Below, in pieces: positions 1 through 7,083 of a DNA stretch of 7,801 bases. The stretch is from Scatavimonas merdipullorum (GTDB lineage Bacteria; Bacillota; Clostridia; Oscillospirales; Acutalibacteraceae), in the NCBI GenBank assembly GCA_018712865.1, contig DVGH01000006.1, positions 1 through 7,801 of the forward strand, in the 5' to 3' direction. The notes beneath the pieces were generated by a model. The model was not told the origin of the DNA. It did not search any database and was given only the letters and a program-made list of their open reading frames with translations. The translations under genes and the position numbers were made by a program. The first letter of the stretch is position 1; each line of letters begins with the position of its first letter.

Positions 1-1260
1 GAAAAAGAGGCGATCCGGGAAAAGGTGGACCTGCTGAAAGAAAACCTGCATGCGGAAAAAGAACTGCACGATTATAAAAAGAGCCTGGAAGAAAAAACAG
101 ACGAGATCACAACCATTGAGCAGCAGTTGAGTGCGCTGGGCGTGCGCGACGACCCAGAGGCGCTCAAGCGGCGCGACGAGCTCAACGAGGAACTGAACCA
201 GGCGCGCGACGAGCTTACAGAGCTGCAGTACGAGCGCGAAATGGAGCTTAAGGAACAGCAGCTTGAAAACATGTATGCCCTGGAAGAAGAAGCACTTGAT
301 AAAGAGATTGAAAAGATTGACACCATCCTGGGTGAAGAAGGCACGCTGCGCGAAGAAGCCATGCAGCTGATCGACGGCAAATCGCAGGCGTTTTATGAGC
401 AGCTTTCGGCGTATGTTTCTACCTATACCACCAAATCCAACGCAGAGCTGCAAATTTTGTGGAACAACGCTTACCTTGCGCTGGACAAATACACGCAGGG
501 GCATTACAACACCATGGCCGTTATGAACCTGCTTGACTGGAATATCAGCCAGACAGACCAGAAGATTGCCAACATGAACACGCAGATCAGCCAGACGAGC
601 AGCGCCATTGCAACCGTTTCTTCCAAAATTTCTTCGCTTGCCAGCGCTATTTCCGACTATGCGAGGTCTTTAAACGAAATGACCGACGCGCAGAAAAAAG
701 CAAGCGAGAGCGCGCCGCAGCTTAAAAATTATGAAGGGTATTTCTTTGGGATCCGCTACCAGGCAACGGCCGCGACCGCAAGAGAAGCCGCGCAGGCTAT
801 CCGGGTAAAAATGCATACAAACTACGGCGGCAATATAAAAAACATTATGAGCGTGGATGAAATTGAAAAACGCCTTACTACGTATGCTTCCGGCACAAGG
901 CACGCAAAGGGCGGCCTTGCGATCAAGGACGAAAACGGTTATGAGCTTACGCTTGACAAGCCCGCTGCGGGCAGGTACGCCGTTTTAAACGAAGGCGCAG
1001 TTGTTTTTACCAGTGAACAGACCGAAAAGCTGTGGGAGCTTTCTAAAAACCCGGTGCGCTTTCTTTCGCCCATCCTTGCAAGTGCAAGCGTTGCCGCGGG
1101 CGCTATACGCAGCACAAGCGTGGTGGACAGCCGCAGCCAGGTGATAAACCCTTCTATTACCATACAGGTGCAGGGCAACGCTACGCCGGAGGGTGTGGAC
1201 GCCCTGTATAACAATATAGAGAAAAAGTTTTTCAGAAGCTTTCGTAAAATTTTAAAGTAG
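1..1260 (+). CDS. Phage tail tape measure protein, C-terminal part (5' truncated)
   Basis: This is the C-terminal 419 residues of a tape measure protein, which sets siphophage tail length, lies inside the tail tube and is released on infection. The frame is open from base 1 (residues EKEAIREK precede the GTG at 25), so the true start is off the left edge. Residues about 1-125 are a highly charged Glu/Lys/Arg coiled coil. Residues about 185-245 form a second, Ser/Thr/Gln-rich helical stretch. From about residue 293 comes the module usual at the end of Firmicutes tape measures: YASGTRHAKGGLAI, a Tyr-Glu-Leu strand, then VLNEGAVVFTSEQTEKLW. The last 35 residues hold a polar strand (INPSITIQVQGNA) and a basic helix. 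No peptidase or lytic transglycosylase motif is visible here, though one could lie in the missing part. A Dit gene follows, as expected. The identification rests on architecture and the C-terminal motif. Confidence 0.88.
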   Translation, partial: EKEAIREKVDLLKENLHAEKELHDYKKSLEEKTDEITTIEQQLSALGVRDDPEALKRRDELNEELNQARDELTELQYEREMELKEQQLENMYALEEEALDKEIEKIDTILGEEGTLREEAMQLIDGKSQAFYEQLSAYVSTYTTKSNAELQILWNNAYLALDKYTQGHYNTMAVMNLLDWNISQTDQKIANMNTQISQTSSAIATVSSKISSLASAISDYARSLNEMTDAQKKASESAPQLKNYEGYFFGIRYQATAATAREAAQAIRVKMHTNYGGNIKNIMSVDEIEKRLTTYASGTRHAKGGLAIKDENGYELTLDKPAAGRYAVLNEGAVVFTSEQTEKLWELSKNPVRFLSPILASASVAAGAIRSTSVVDSRSQVINPSITIQVQGNATPEGVDALYNNIEKKFFRSFRKILK

Positions 1261-1274
1261 CAAAATAAACCTAA

Positions 1275-1304
1275 GGAAAGGGCCGCTTTTTTGCGGCCTT
1301 TTCC
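1275..1304 (+). terminator. Terminator-like hairpin between tape measure and dit
   Basis: The 5' arm 1275-1286 (GGAAAGGGCCGC) pairs with the 3' arm 1293-1304 (GCGGCCTTTTCC) over 12 bp with one G-U pair, around a six-T loop (1287-1292). Considering only the GC-rich core, GGCCGC-T6-GCGGCC is followed by TTTT, which looks like a Rho-independent terminator. It begins 14 nt after the tape measure stop codon and ends 7 nt before the dit Shine-Dalgarno. Because downstream tail genes must still be expressed, it may be a partial terminator, an antitermination-dependent site or an mRNA-stabilising 3' end. Its role is inferred from shape only. Confidence 0.6.
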
Positions 1305-1311
1305 GCAGCCA

Positions 1312-1324
1312 AGAAAGGTGGTGA
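1312..1324 (+). promoter_or_regulatory. Ribosome binding site that fixes the dit start
   Basis: AGAAAGGTGGTGA differs from the ideal anti-16S complement AGAAAGGAGGTGA at one base, and its GGTGG core ends 8 nt before the ATG at 1330. This supports 1330 as the start over the upstream in-frame TTG at 1291, which lies inside the hairpin. It also excludes the GTG codons at 1318 and 1321, which overlap the site itself. Confidence 0.8.
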
Positions 1325-1329
1325 ACCGT

Positions 1330-2136
1330 ATGGGTTACCCATACATTGTGTTTGCAGATAAGAGCTCTTTGGACTTTGGGCTGATCCTTGCAACCCTTGG
1401 GGAAGACAGCTTTGAGAGCGTTTCGGGCGCAGACAACGAATGGATTACAGGCGAGGTTGCCTGGGAGCCCTGCAAAATTGTTTACGGCGTAAGGCAAAAC
1501 GGCACGGTTTCCTTTTCTTTGACGCTGGTGTCTGAGGATGTTATCCCCTTTACCGCCCTGTGCGAAATACAGCAGTGGCTTTTTAACCACGACAAGCCGC
1601 AAAAGCTGCGGATTATTGACGGGGACAGAAACGACTATTATTACCTGTGCGTTTTAAAGCACGACGTAATTTTGCGCGACGCGCGCGGAAGATGCGGTAT
1701 ACGCTTTGAGGTGGAAAGCATCTCCCCTTACGCATATAAGGACCCGGTCACCTTAAGCTACACCCTGGGCAGCCAGAAGGATTTCACAGTGGATATAGAC
1801 ACCTGCGAGCTTTACGGTGTGAGGCCGACCATTGAACTCAAGCAGTCTACAGCCCCGTCTGCAGACACCCATATTTACCTGAAAAACACAACAACCGGCT
1901 GCATGATGGACATCAGCCAAGTTGCGGGGACGAGCATGGCGGTAGACTGCGCCAAGGGGGTTATTACAGGAGCAGGTAATGAAGCGATTGTCTCCCTTAC
2001 CGCGCCTGCATCTGACCCGGACATGGTCATGGGTTTTTTAACGCTTGCAAATGGGCGCAACGAATTGTCTGCCAGCAGCAACACCAGCCAGGTGAAGATC
2101 ACCTATACACCGGCAAAGATGATAGGAGGAATATAA
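1330..2136 (+). CDS. dit: Distal tail protein (Dit family)
   Basis: This 268-residue protein fits the Dit / siphovirus tail component family, whose hexamers form the hub joining the tail tube to the baseplate and receptor-binding parts. The N-terminal half carries the family pattern: an opening strand with SLDFGL (residues 13-18), a GTVSFSLTL strand (58-66), the helix QQWLF (81-85) followed by a KLRI strand, then DYYYLCVL (102-109) and FEVESISPYAYKDP (126-139). Residues about 155-268 are beta-rich (HIYLKNTTTG, VKITYTP) and fit the galectin-like C-terminal domain of Dit proteins. The start at ATG 1330 is chosen from its Shine-Dalgarno. The gene follows the tape measure and sits 4 nt before tal, with which it is probably translationally coupled. 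No enzymatic motif is visible. Confidence 0.87.
   Translation: MGYPYIVFADKSSLDFGLILATLGEDSFESVSGADNEWITGEVAWEPCKIVYGVRQNGTVSFSLTLVSEDVIPFTALCEIQQWLFNHDKPQKLRIIDGDRNDYYYLCVLKHDVILRDARGRCGIRFEVESISPYAYKDPVTLSYTLGSQKDFTVDIDTCELYGVRPTIELKQSTAPSADTHIYLKNTTTGCMMDISQVAGTSMAVDCAKGVITGAGNEAIVSLTAPASDPDMVMGFLTLANGRNELSASSNTSQVKITYTPAKMIGGI
2124..2129 (+). promoter_or_regulatory. Ribosome binding site of tal inside the end of dit
   Basis: A consensus AGGAGG lies within the last codons of dit and ends 11 nt before the ATG at 2141. The dit stop codon falls between site and start. This arrangement suggests that ribosomes finishing dit help start tal. Confidence 0.7.
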
Positions 2137-2140
2137 CCGG

Positions 2141-4105
2141 ATGGGAACGTTTAAAAGCATAGGCAACCTGATCAGAAGCCAAAAGCGGCAGCCGGACATT
2201 GCCATTGCAAGGCCCGACTTTACCGTGCTTGGTTACATTACCAACTACCAGAATCTGTCTTTGTCGCTGCGGCTTACGGAACAATCGCAAATTACTTTTG
2301 AGGTTGCGCGCCGCTATTATGACAAAGAAGCGGGCGCATACCAGAAAAACGACTGCGCGCAGCATTTGTCACGCTTAAAGCTTTTGTTCCTGTCCGGTGT
2401 CGGCTGGTTTATAATTGATTCTGTCAGAGAAATTTCCGACGGAATTTCTGAAAAGTACGAAGTTACGGCATTTTCTTACGAATACGGCCTTTCCTTTCGA
2501 GACGTTGAAATTTACAACAGAATATCTGCCGGCGAAGGCACAATGGAACTGACGCTGGAACGGATTTTAACCCGCGTATGCGCAAGCAGCAACTGGAGCG
2601 TTGGGCACCTGGCGGAGGACTGCGGGGCCATGCAGCGAACTTTTGAACAGATTATTCAAAAAAACTGGTACGATTTTTTAAAGGAAGACGTGGAAGATTC
2701 CTTTAATGTAATCCTCGTGTTTGATTGCCTGGAATTTAAAATTAATGTGTACACACAGGAGGATATACAGGTTCTTGATAATAGCGGCCTGTATTTAAGC
2801 TATGGAAATTTGCTTAAAGACGCAGAGATTGAGCAGCTCAACGACCCGGTAAGCACGGTGCTGACGGTTTCTGGTGAAAACGGGCTGACGATAACGCCTG
2901 TTAACCCACTGTGTATTAATAAAATCTACTGTTTTACACCATATATGACCAGCGAATGGATGGAGCCGTCGCTGATTGAGGCAATTACAAAATGGCAAAA
3001 TAAGGTTGCCGGGTATGAGAGCGTGGTAAAGTATTTATCCTGGGCTGTGCAGAGCATGATGGAAACGCGCAGCGAGCTGGAAAAGGAGCGCTTAAATTAT
3101 GCAGCGGACGCAGAAAAATACCATGAGCTATACAATACGCTGCCAAGCAGCACTGCTACAAACGCACAAAAAATGATTTACCTGGACAATTATAAGACCT
3201 ATTCCAATTTAAGGGAACACCGACAAAGCTGGATTGATTTGTATGACGATATGATCTATACGCTGCAAGGGAGCGGATACTCCCCGCTCGAGGGAACCTA
3301 CAGAGGACAAAATGAAATGAAGGACCTGACCGGATATTTAACCGAGACTGTAGATATGCTTGAGCAGGACTTCAACGGTGAAGGTTCAGGGGGATTTTCT
3401 AAATTATCGTACCATGTTTTAAACGATAATCCGAACGCCCCCGGCACTTGGATCGAATATTCTTTTGTATACCAGGAAATCACCTATACCAGGCTGCAGA
3501 TTCTTTCAAAATGCTGCTCCAGCGCGGCGGCTAGTGGTTTTCAGCAAATGATCAATAACGAAAAGGAAATCCCAAACCTTGCCATGCTGCCGCACATTTG
3601 CGCCATAGACAACCGCTGCACAAATGCAAACGGCCAGTTTTTGGAAGTATGCCCTGTAGGACTGGAAAGAAATTTTACAGATGATCAGCTGGAAATTTTA
3701 AAGAATTATTTTTTTGAATCCAGCTACGAAAACAGCTTGTACCGCCTTTCAAACGACGACAGCAAGGGCTCTTATTATGGGAAGGTCAACACAGCGGAGA
3801 AATTATATCAGGACGCAAAAAGCAAAATTGCAGAAATGGCAAAAATTTCTTATTCCTTTGAGCTGAGCGCTGAAAACTTTCTTGCGGACAAAGCGTATAA
3901 AAACATTGCCGACAAGCTGCAGCTGGGTTCAACACTGAACGCAGAGCTGTTTAAGGGCAGCTGGTACAGCGTTGCGCTTGTTGGCGCGGACATCCATTTT
4001 GAAAGCCCCGATCACTTTAAAATGCTGTTTGCCAACAAATACAAAATAAAATCGGACAAAGCAACGCTCAGAGAGCTGCTTGCCGGCCGGCAAGTATCAT
4101 TTTAA
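2141..4105 (+). CDS. tal: Tail-tip protein, Tal / prophage tail endopeptidase-like
   Basis: This 654-residue protein follows dit directly, the usual place of Tal, the gp27-like protein that closes the tail tip and often carries receptor-binding or enzymatic parts. Residues about 25-115 show the family opening: LGYITNYQNLSLSLRLTE, ITFEVARRYYD, then WFIIDSVRE and YEVTAFSYEY. Residues 120-260 continue the hub fold. Residues about 275-410 are charged and helical (SELEKERLNYAADAEKYHEL), a probable coiled coil. Residues 420-450 are beta-rich. Residues 565-645 return to hub-like strands: SYSFELSAENF, LGSTL, VALVGADIHFE, KMLFANKYK. The two hub halves thus seem separated by a long insertion. It ends soon after the second half, with no long C-terminal fibre or recognisable peptidase site. 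Family placement is good from order and motifs; endopeptidase activity is only a family name here. Confidence 0.8.
   Translation: MGTFKSIGNLIRSQKRQPDIAIARPDFTVLGYITNYQNLSLSLRLTEQSQITFEVARRYYDKEAGAYQKNDCAQHLSRLKLLFLSGVGWFIIDSVREISDGISEKYEVTAFSYEYGLSFRDVEIYNRISAGEGTMELTLERILTRVCASSNWSVGHLAEDCGAMQRTFEQIIQKNWYDFLKEDVEDSFNVILVFDCLEFKINVYTQEDIQVLDNSGLYLSYGNLLKDAEIEQLNDPVSTVLTVSGENGLTITPVNPLCINKIYCFTPYMTSEWMEPSLIEAITKWQNKVAGYESVVKYLSWAVQSMMETRSELEKERLNYAADAEKYHELYNTLPSSTATNAQKMIYLDNYKTYSNLREHRQSWIDLYDDMIYTLQGSGYSPLEGTYRGQNEMKDLTGYLTETVDMLEQDFNGEGSGGFSKLSYHVLNDNPNAPGTWIEYSFVYQEITYTRLQILSKCCSSAAASGFQQMINNEKEIPNLAMLPHICAIDNRCTNANGQFLEVCPVGLERNFTDDQLEILKNYFFESSYENSLYRLSNDDSKGSYYGKVNTAEKLYQDAKSKIAEMAKISYSFELSAENFLADKAYKNIADKLQLGSTLNAELFKGSWYSVALVGADIHFESPDHFKMLFANKYKIKSDKATLRELLAGRQVSF
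4079..4094 (+). repeat. 16-bp perfect palindrome at the end of tal
   Basis: CTTGCCGGCCGGCAAG reads the same on both strands and encodes the LAGRQ stretch five codons before the tal stop. In RNA it can form a 6-bp stem with a GGCC loop; a weakly T-rich run and then A-rich sequence follow. It could be a weak 3' end or processing site, or arise by chance from GC-rich Ala-Gly-Arg codons. Confidence 0.5.
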
Positions 4106-4113
4106 AAAAAGAA

Positions 4114-4118
4114 AGGAG
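4114..4118 (+). promoter_or_regulatory. Ribosome binding site of the 980-residue baseplate gene
   Basis: GAAAGGAGAA contains AGGAG ending 7 nt before the ATG at 4126. It lies in the 20-nt gap after the tal stop and supports independent initiation of the large gene rather than read-through from tal. Confidence 0.75.
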
Positions 4119-4125
4119 AACGCAC

Positions 4126-7068
4126 ATGGTAAATAAACAAATTCATCTATATGCATGGAAGGAGAACAACATCCATTTGCTTGCTGCAAGCGGAGAAGCA
4201 AAGGACCGTTGTGTTTCTTTTGTGCTTTTTGACTCCGACAGCTCCTCCCCTGTGGACCTGACAGGTAAAAGCGCCATTTTTATTTGCAAGCACCCCTTGC
4301 AGAAAAATCCGGTGCGCATAAACGGTTCTGTAACAGACGCTGAAAACGGCGCGGTAGACGTGGTGATTCCGTCTGATATTTGCTTTGAGCCCGGAAGTGT
4401 TGACTGTGTTTTGGCTGTAAGCCAAAACGACGGCTCTGTTTTAAAATTTGTCGGAATCGTAATCCATGTAAAGGAGGGCCTGAATCTGGAAAGCGCTATG
4501 CAAAACAGCGGCAAATACGACGCATATTTAAGCATAGTAGACGAGGTACAGCATTTAAAAACAATTGTAGAAAGCTCCGGCAGCATTCAAGAGGTCATTG
4601 CAGCAAGAGGAGAATACGACAGCTTAAACGACCGCCTGGAAGCGTTTTCTGAATCTGTGGATGCCGTTGATACCGATTTGGACAACGCAAAGGACATGGA
4701 GGAAACGCTCTCTGCGCGCCTTTCCAAAATGGAAAAAGGTACGCGCGCCGACTTTATGGGCCCCAGAGGCAAAAACCTATTTAATCCGGATAAGGCGCTG
4801 CTTCATACCACTTTGGATGCAAACGGCGCGCCTTATGCAAGCGGCGGATATATGCTTACAGATTATATCCCGTTTACACTCGGTACGAAGCTTTATTTTT
4901 TTAATGCTTCCAGCTCTTCTGCCGTTAGCAGCCTGAAGGCCGCCGTATACAAGGCAGATAAGAGCTACCGGGCTGATACCGTTGCTTCGGCTACCTATAC
5001 CTGCACAAATGAAGAAAACGCTTATATTCGTATTGTATTTCCTTCAAGCTATTTCAATACGCTGATGATCCAGCATACCGCCAGCTATACGGGCTGGGAA
5101 GCCTATAAGCCTTCTGTTTTGCCGGAATATCTGCCGCAGGGGCTTGACACCGCTGTAGACAGCATTGTAGAAAACGCGGCGGACATTGCGCAACTGCAGA
5201 TTGACCTGGCGGACAAGCTGCCGCTGCATTTTATAATCGGGACAGGGTTTAACCTGAACGATGAGGAAACCATATACACCAGAGGGTACTACATCTTCTT
5301 TCATCTTCCGCCGAAAAATAGTGCTACTGGCATGCCGCAGGATGCGCCGCAGGGTGTATACAAGCTTGAAAATTTTCGGCTTGCAGAAGGCATGCCGTAC
5401 CGCTTTGTACAGACGCTGACCCTTTTGTTTGGCGGAAACATTGGGGATGATGCTTCTGTTACAGCGAAAACATACGTGATGAAACGCACGGCGGTCCTTG
5501 ATCCATACCCTTCTGTAAAGTATTCCGACTGGGTACAGGCATTGCCGGAGATCATCCCGGAAAACTGTGCGTTTATGCAATTTGACCCGAACGGGCAGCT
5601 GCTGTATGAAAGCCAGTATACTTACCTGGGTTATATATACGATCAAAACGGCAACAAGGTTTACGGTAATTATCCAACCATTAAATACGATAAAACATAT
5701 TTTGATTTTGAAAACCGTATATACAGAATTGCATGCAACACCTATGTTACGTTCTGGACGGCGGACGGGACATTTGTGGACGGCTATGCACGCACATCTG
5801 TTTCCGCAACAAACCCGCTTACCATTACAGACATAGACGAGGACTACGACTATATCCTACTGGGGCTTGTGGGCGCAGACAAGCGCATGTACGGGCTGCC
5901 AAAGGGTACACTGCTTGCAAAATTCAAGGAAATATTTGCAGCAAATTCTCCAAACCTGTACCGCCTGGAGAATACAGTCCTTGACGCTACATTGCTCAAA
6001 GGATATCAGGTCTCTCCCTGCGGCAACCTAATCGACCGTAAAGCCATTACCCAGGGCATCTCCCTCAACAGCTCGGGCACAGGCATATCGGAACATAATG
6101 AGACAGATTTTATCCCGGTCGACCCAACAAAGAAATACCGGCTGAATTTTAAAGCGATCCCGGTCTTTTACGATGAAAACAAGGATTTCATCAGCGGCTA
6201 CAACGAAACCGTGGCAACGCCTGAAAATACGCAGGCGCTGCAGGTACCGGAAAACGCCGTATATATGCGCACGATGATCTATGACAATCAGCTCGACACA
6301 GCGGTGCTTGCAGAAAATAACTATTTCCAAAACGACCTTCCAACCTATTATACGCTAAACGGCGTAGGCGACATTGGCGCGCACATTGCAAAAAAGGAAA
6401 ACGACCCGCTGTATGGTACAACCGCCATATTTTTTGGCGACAGTACAACCGCAGGGTCGGGCGATGCGGCCGGCGGCTGGCCAACGTGGATCTATAAGCG
6501 TAATTTGTCCATGCATTGCATCAACTGTGGCGTATATGGGGCTACCTTTGGCAGCGCAAGCGCGCAATGGTTTGATGGAGCAGACAATCAGGCGGGCTTA
6601 CCGGACGAGGCCGATTACGTCATTATTCAGGCATATACCAACGGCATGTATGGGGAAAGCCCGCAAAAGCCGGTCGGCACAGTCAGTGAATTTGATTATA
6701 CTGTAACCGCCAGTACGGCGGACACAACCACCTACAGCGGCGAGGCCGAAAAGTTTGTGCTGCAATGTTTGAGCCGCTGGCACGGGAAAAAGCTTGGGAT
6801 GATCATCGGGTATAAAGCGACAGCGCATCTTGCGCAGAACAGTCCATACCGGCAGTTTGCAGAGCAGATACGCGTATTATGCCGTAAATACAGCATCCCA
6901 GTGTTGGATTTGCAAAACAGCAGCACAATCCCATGCTACACGCAGGATCAGATCGACACCTATTTTTATAAAGCCACCGGGCAGGAGCACGGCGACGGAG
7001 TGCACTTAAATGCAAAGGGAAACGCGATCGTTTCTGCAAAAATAGAAGCATGGATGAAAACACTGTAA
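4126..7068 (+). CDS. Modular baseplate/receptor protein: BppU-like N-terminus and C-terminal SGNH hydrolase
   Basis: This 980-residue protein is probably a tail-tip receptor protein with an esterase or deacetylase at its end. Residues 1-117 resemble the BppU N-terminal domain, a baseplate anchor (VDLTGKSAIFICKHP, later FEPGSVDCVLAVSQ). Residues 120-205 are a likely trimeric coiled coil. Residues 215-327 form a beta-rich module starting GKNLFN and ending GWEAY. Residues 341-364 are a helix. Residues 374-472 resemble a pyocin-knob-type fibre domain (GYYIFFHLP, DAPQGVYKL, SDWVQ). Residues 517-590 and 608-735 are further jelly-roll-like modules. Residues 764-980 are an SGNH/GDSL hydrolase: block I FFGDSTTAG with Ser773, block II NCGVYGAT with Gly805, block III QAYTNGMYG with Asn839, block V DGVHLNAKG with Asp957 and His960. 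The Asp usual after the block III Asn is Gly840. Substrate unknown; a host surface glycan is inferred. Confidence 0.82.
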   Translation: MVNKQIHLYAWKENNIHLLAASGEAKDRCVSFVLFDSDSSSPVDLTGKSAIFICKHPLQKNPVRINGSVTDAENGAVDVVIPSDICFEPGSVDCVLAVSQNDGSVLKFVGIVIHVKEGLNLESAMQNSGKYDAYLSIVDEVQHLKTIVESSGSIQEVIAARGEYDSLNDRLEAFSESVDAVDTDLDNAKDMEETLSARLSKMEKGTRADFMGPRGKNLFNPDKALLHTTLDANGAPYASGGYMLTDYIPFTLGTKLYFFNASSSSAVSSLKAAVYKADKSYRADTVASATYTCTNEENAYIRIVFPSSYFNTLMIQHTASYTGWEAYKPSVLPEYLPQGLDTAVDSIVENAADIAQLQIDLADKLPLHFIIGTGFNLNDEETIYTRGYYIFFHLPPKNSATGMPQDAPQGVYKLENFRLAEGMPYRFVQTLTLLFGGNIGDDASVTAKTYVMKRTAVLDPYPSVKYSDWVQALPEIIPENCAFMQFDPNGQLLYESQYTYLGYIYDQNGNKVYGNYPTIKYDKTYFDFENRIYRIACNTYVTFWTADGTFVDGYARTSVSATNPLTITDIDEDYDYILLGLVGADKRMYGLPKGTLLAKFKEIFAANSPNLYRLENTVLDATLLKGYQVSPCGNLIDRKAITQGISLNSSGTGISEHNETDFIPVDPTKKYRLNFKAIPVFYDENKDFISGYNETVATPENTQALQVPENAVYMRTMIYDNQLDTAVLAENNYFQNDLPTYYTLNGVGDIGAHIAKKENDPLYGTTAIFFGDSTTAGSGDAAGGWPTWIYKRNLSMHCINCGVYGATFGSASAQWFDGADNQAGLPDEADYVIIQAYTNGMYGESPQKPVGTVSEFDYTVTASTADTTTYSGEAEKFVLQCLSRWHGKKLGMIIGYKATAHLAQNSPYRQFAEQIRVLCRKYSIPVLDLQNSSTIPCYTQDQIDTYFYKATGQEHGDGVHLNAKGNAIVSAKIEAWMKTL

Positions 7069-7077
7069 AGGAGGTGA
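7067..7077 (+). promoter_or_regulatory. Near-perfect Shine-Dalgarno overlapping the upstream stop codon
   Basis: AAAGGAGGTGA matches 11 consecutive bases of the 16S 3'-end complement. It starts inside the TAA stop (7066-7068) of the preceding gene. The GGAGG core ends 9 nt before the ATG at 7084. This is the strongest ribosome binding site in the window and predicts high, possibly coupled, translation of the small gene. Confidence 0.8.
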
Positions 7078-7083
7078 AAAAGT

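Noticed and set aside
25..27. GTG as the start of the first gene
   Set aside because: The frame is open to base 1, the codons before it continue the same charged coiled coil, and no Shine-Dalgarno precedes it; the gene is truncated by the edge.
1291..1329. TTG at 1291 as the dit start
   Set aside because: It lies inside the hairpin, has no ribosome binding site, and the added 13 residues translate the hairpin arm and the Shine-Dalgarno. ATG 1330 is well placed.
4099..4126. Possible -1 frameshift fusing tal to the 980-residue protein (the -1 frame has no stop between the tal end and ATG 4126)
   Set aside because: The sequence is not a canonical slippery heptamer, the open stretch is only about nine codons and expected by chance, and the downstream gene has its own good ribosome binding site.
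4661..4936. + strand open frame of 91 residues overlapping the baseplate gene
   Set aside because: It has no ribosome binding site and no domain, and it lies wholly inside the coiled coil and first module of the real gene.
5044..5646. 200-residue open frame on the - strand inside the baseplate gene
   Set aside because: It is antisense to a clear domain-bearing gene, has no recognisable motif, and its residue mix (rich in Arg, Val and Cys) is typical of a shadow frame.
6415..7068. Target of a diversity-generating retroelement at the end of the receptor gene
   Set aside because: The end is an enzyme domain with conserved catalytic blocks. No template repeat or reverse transcriptase is in the window.
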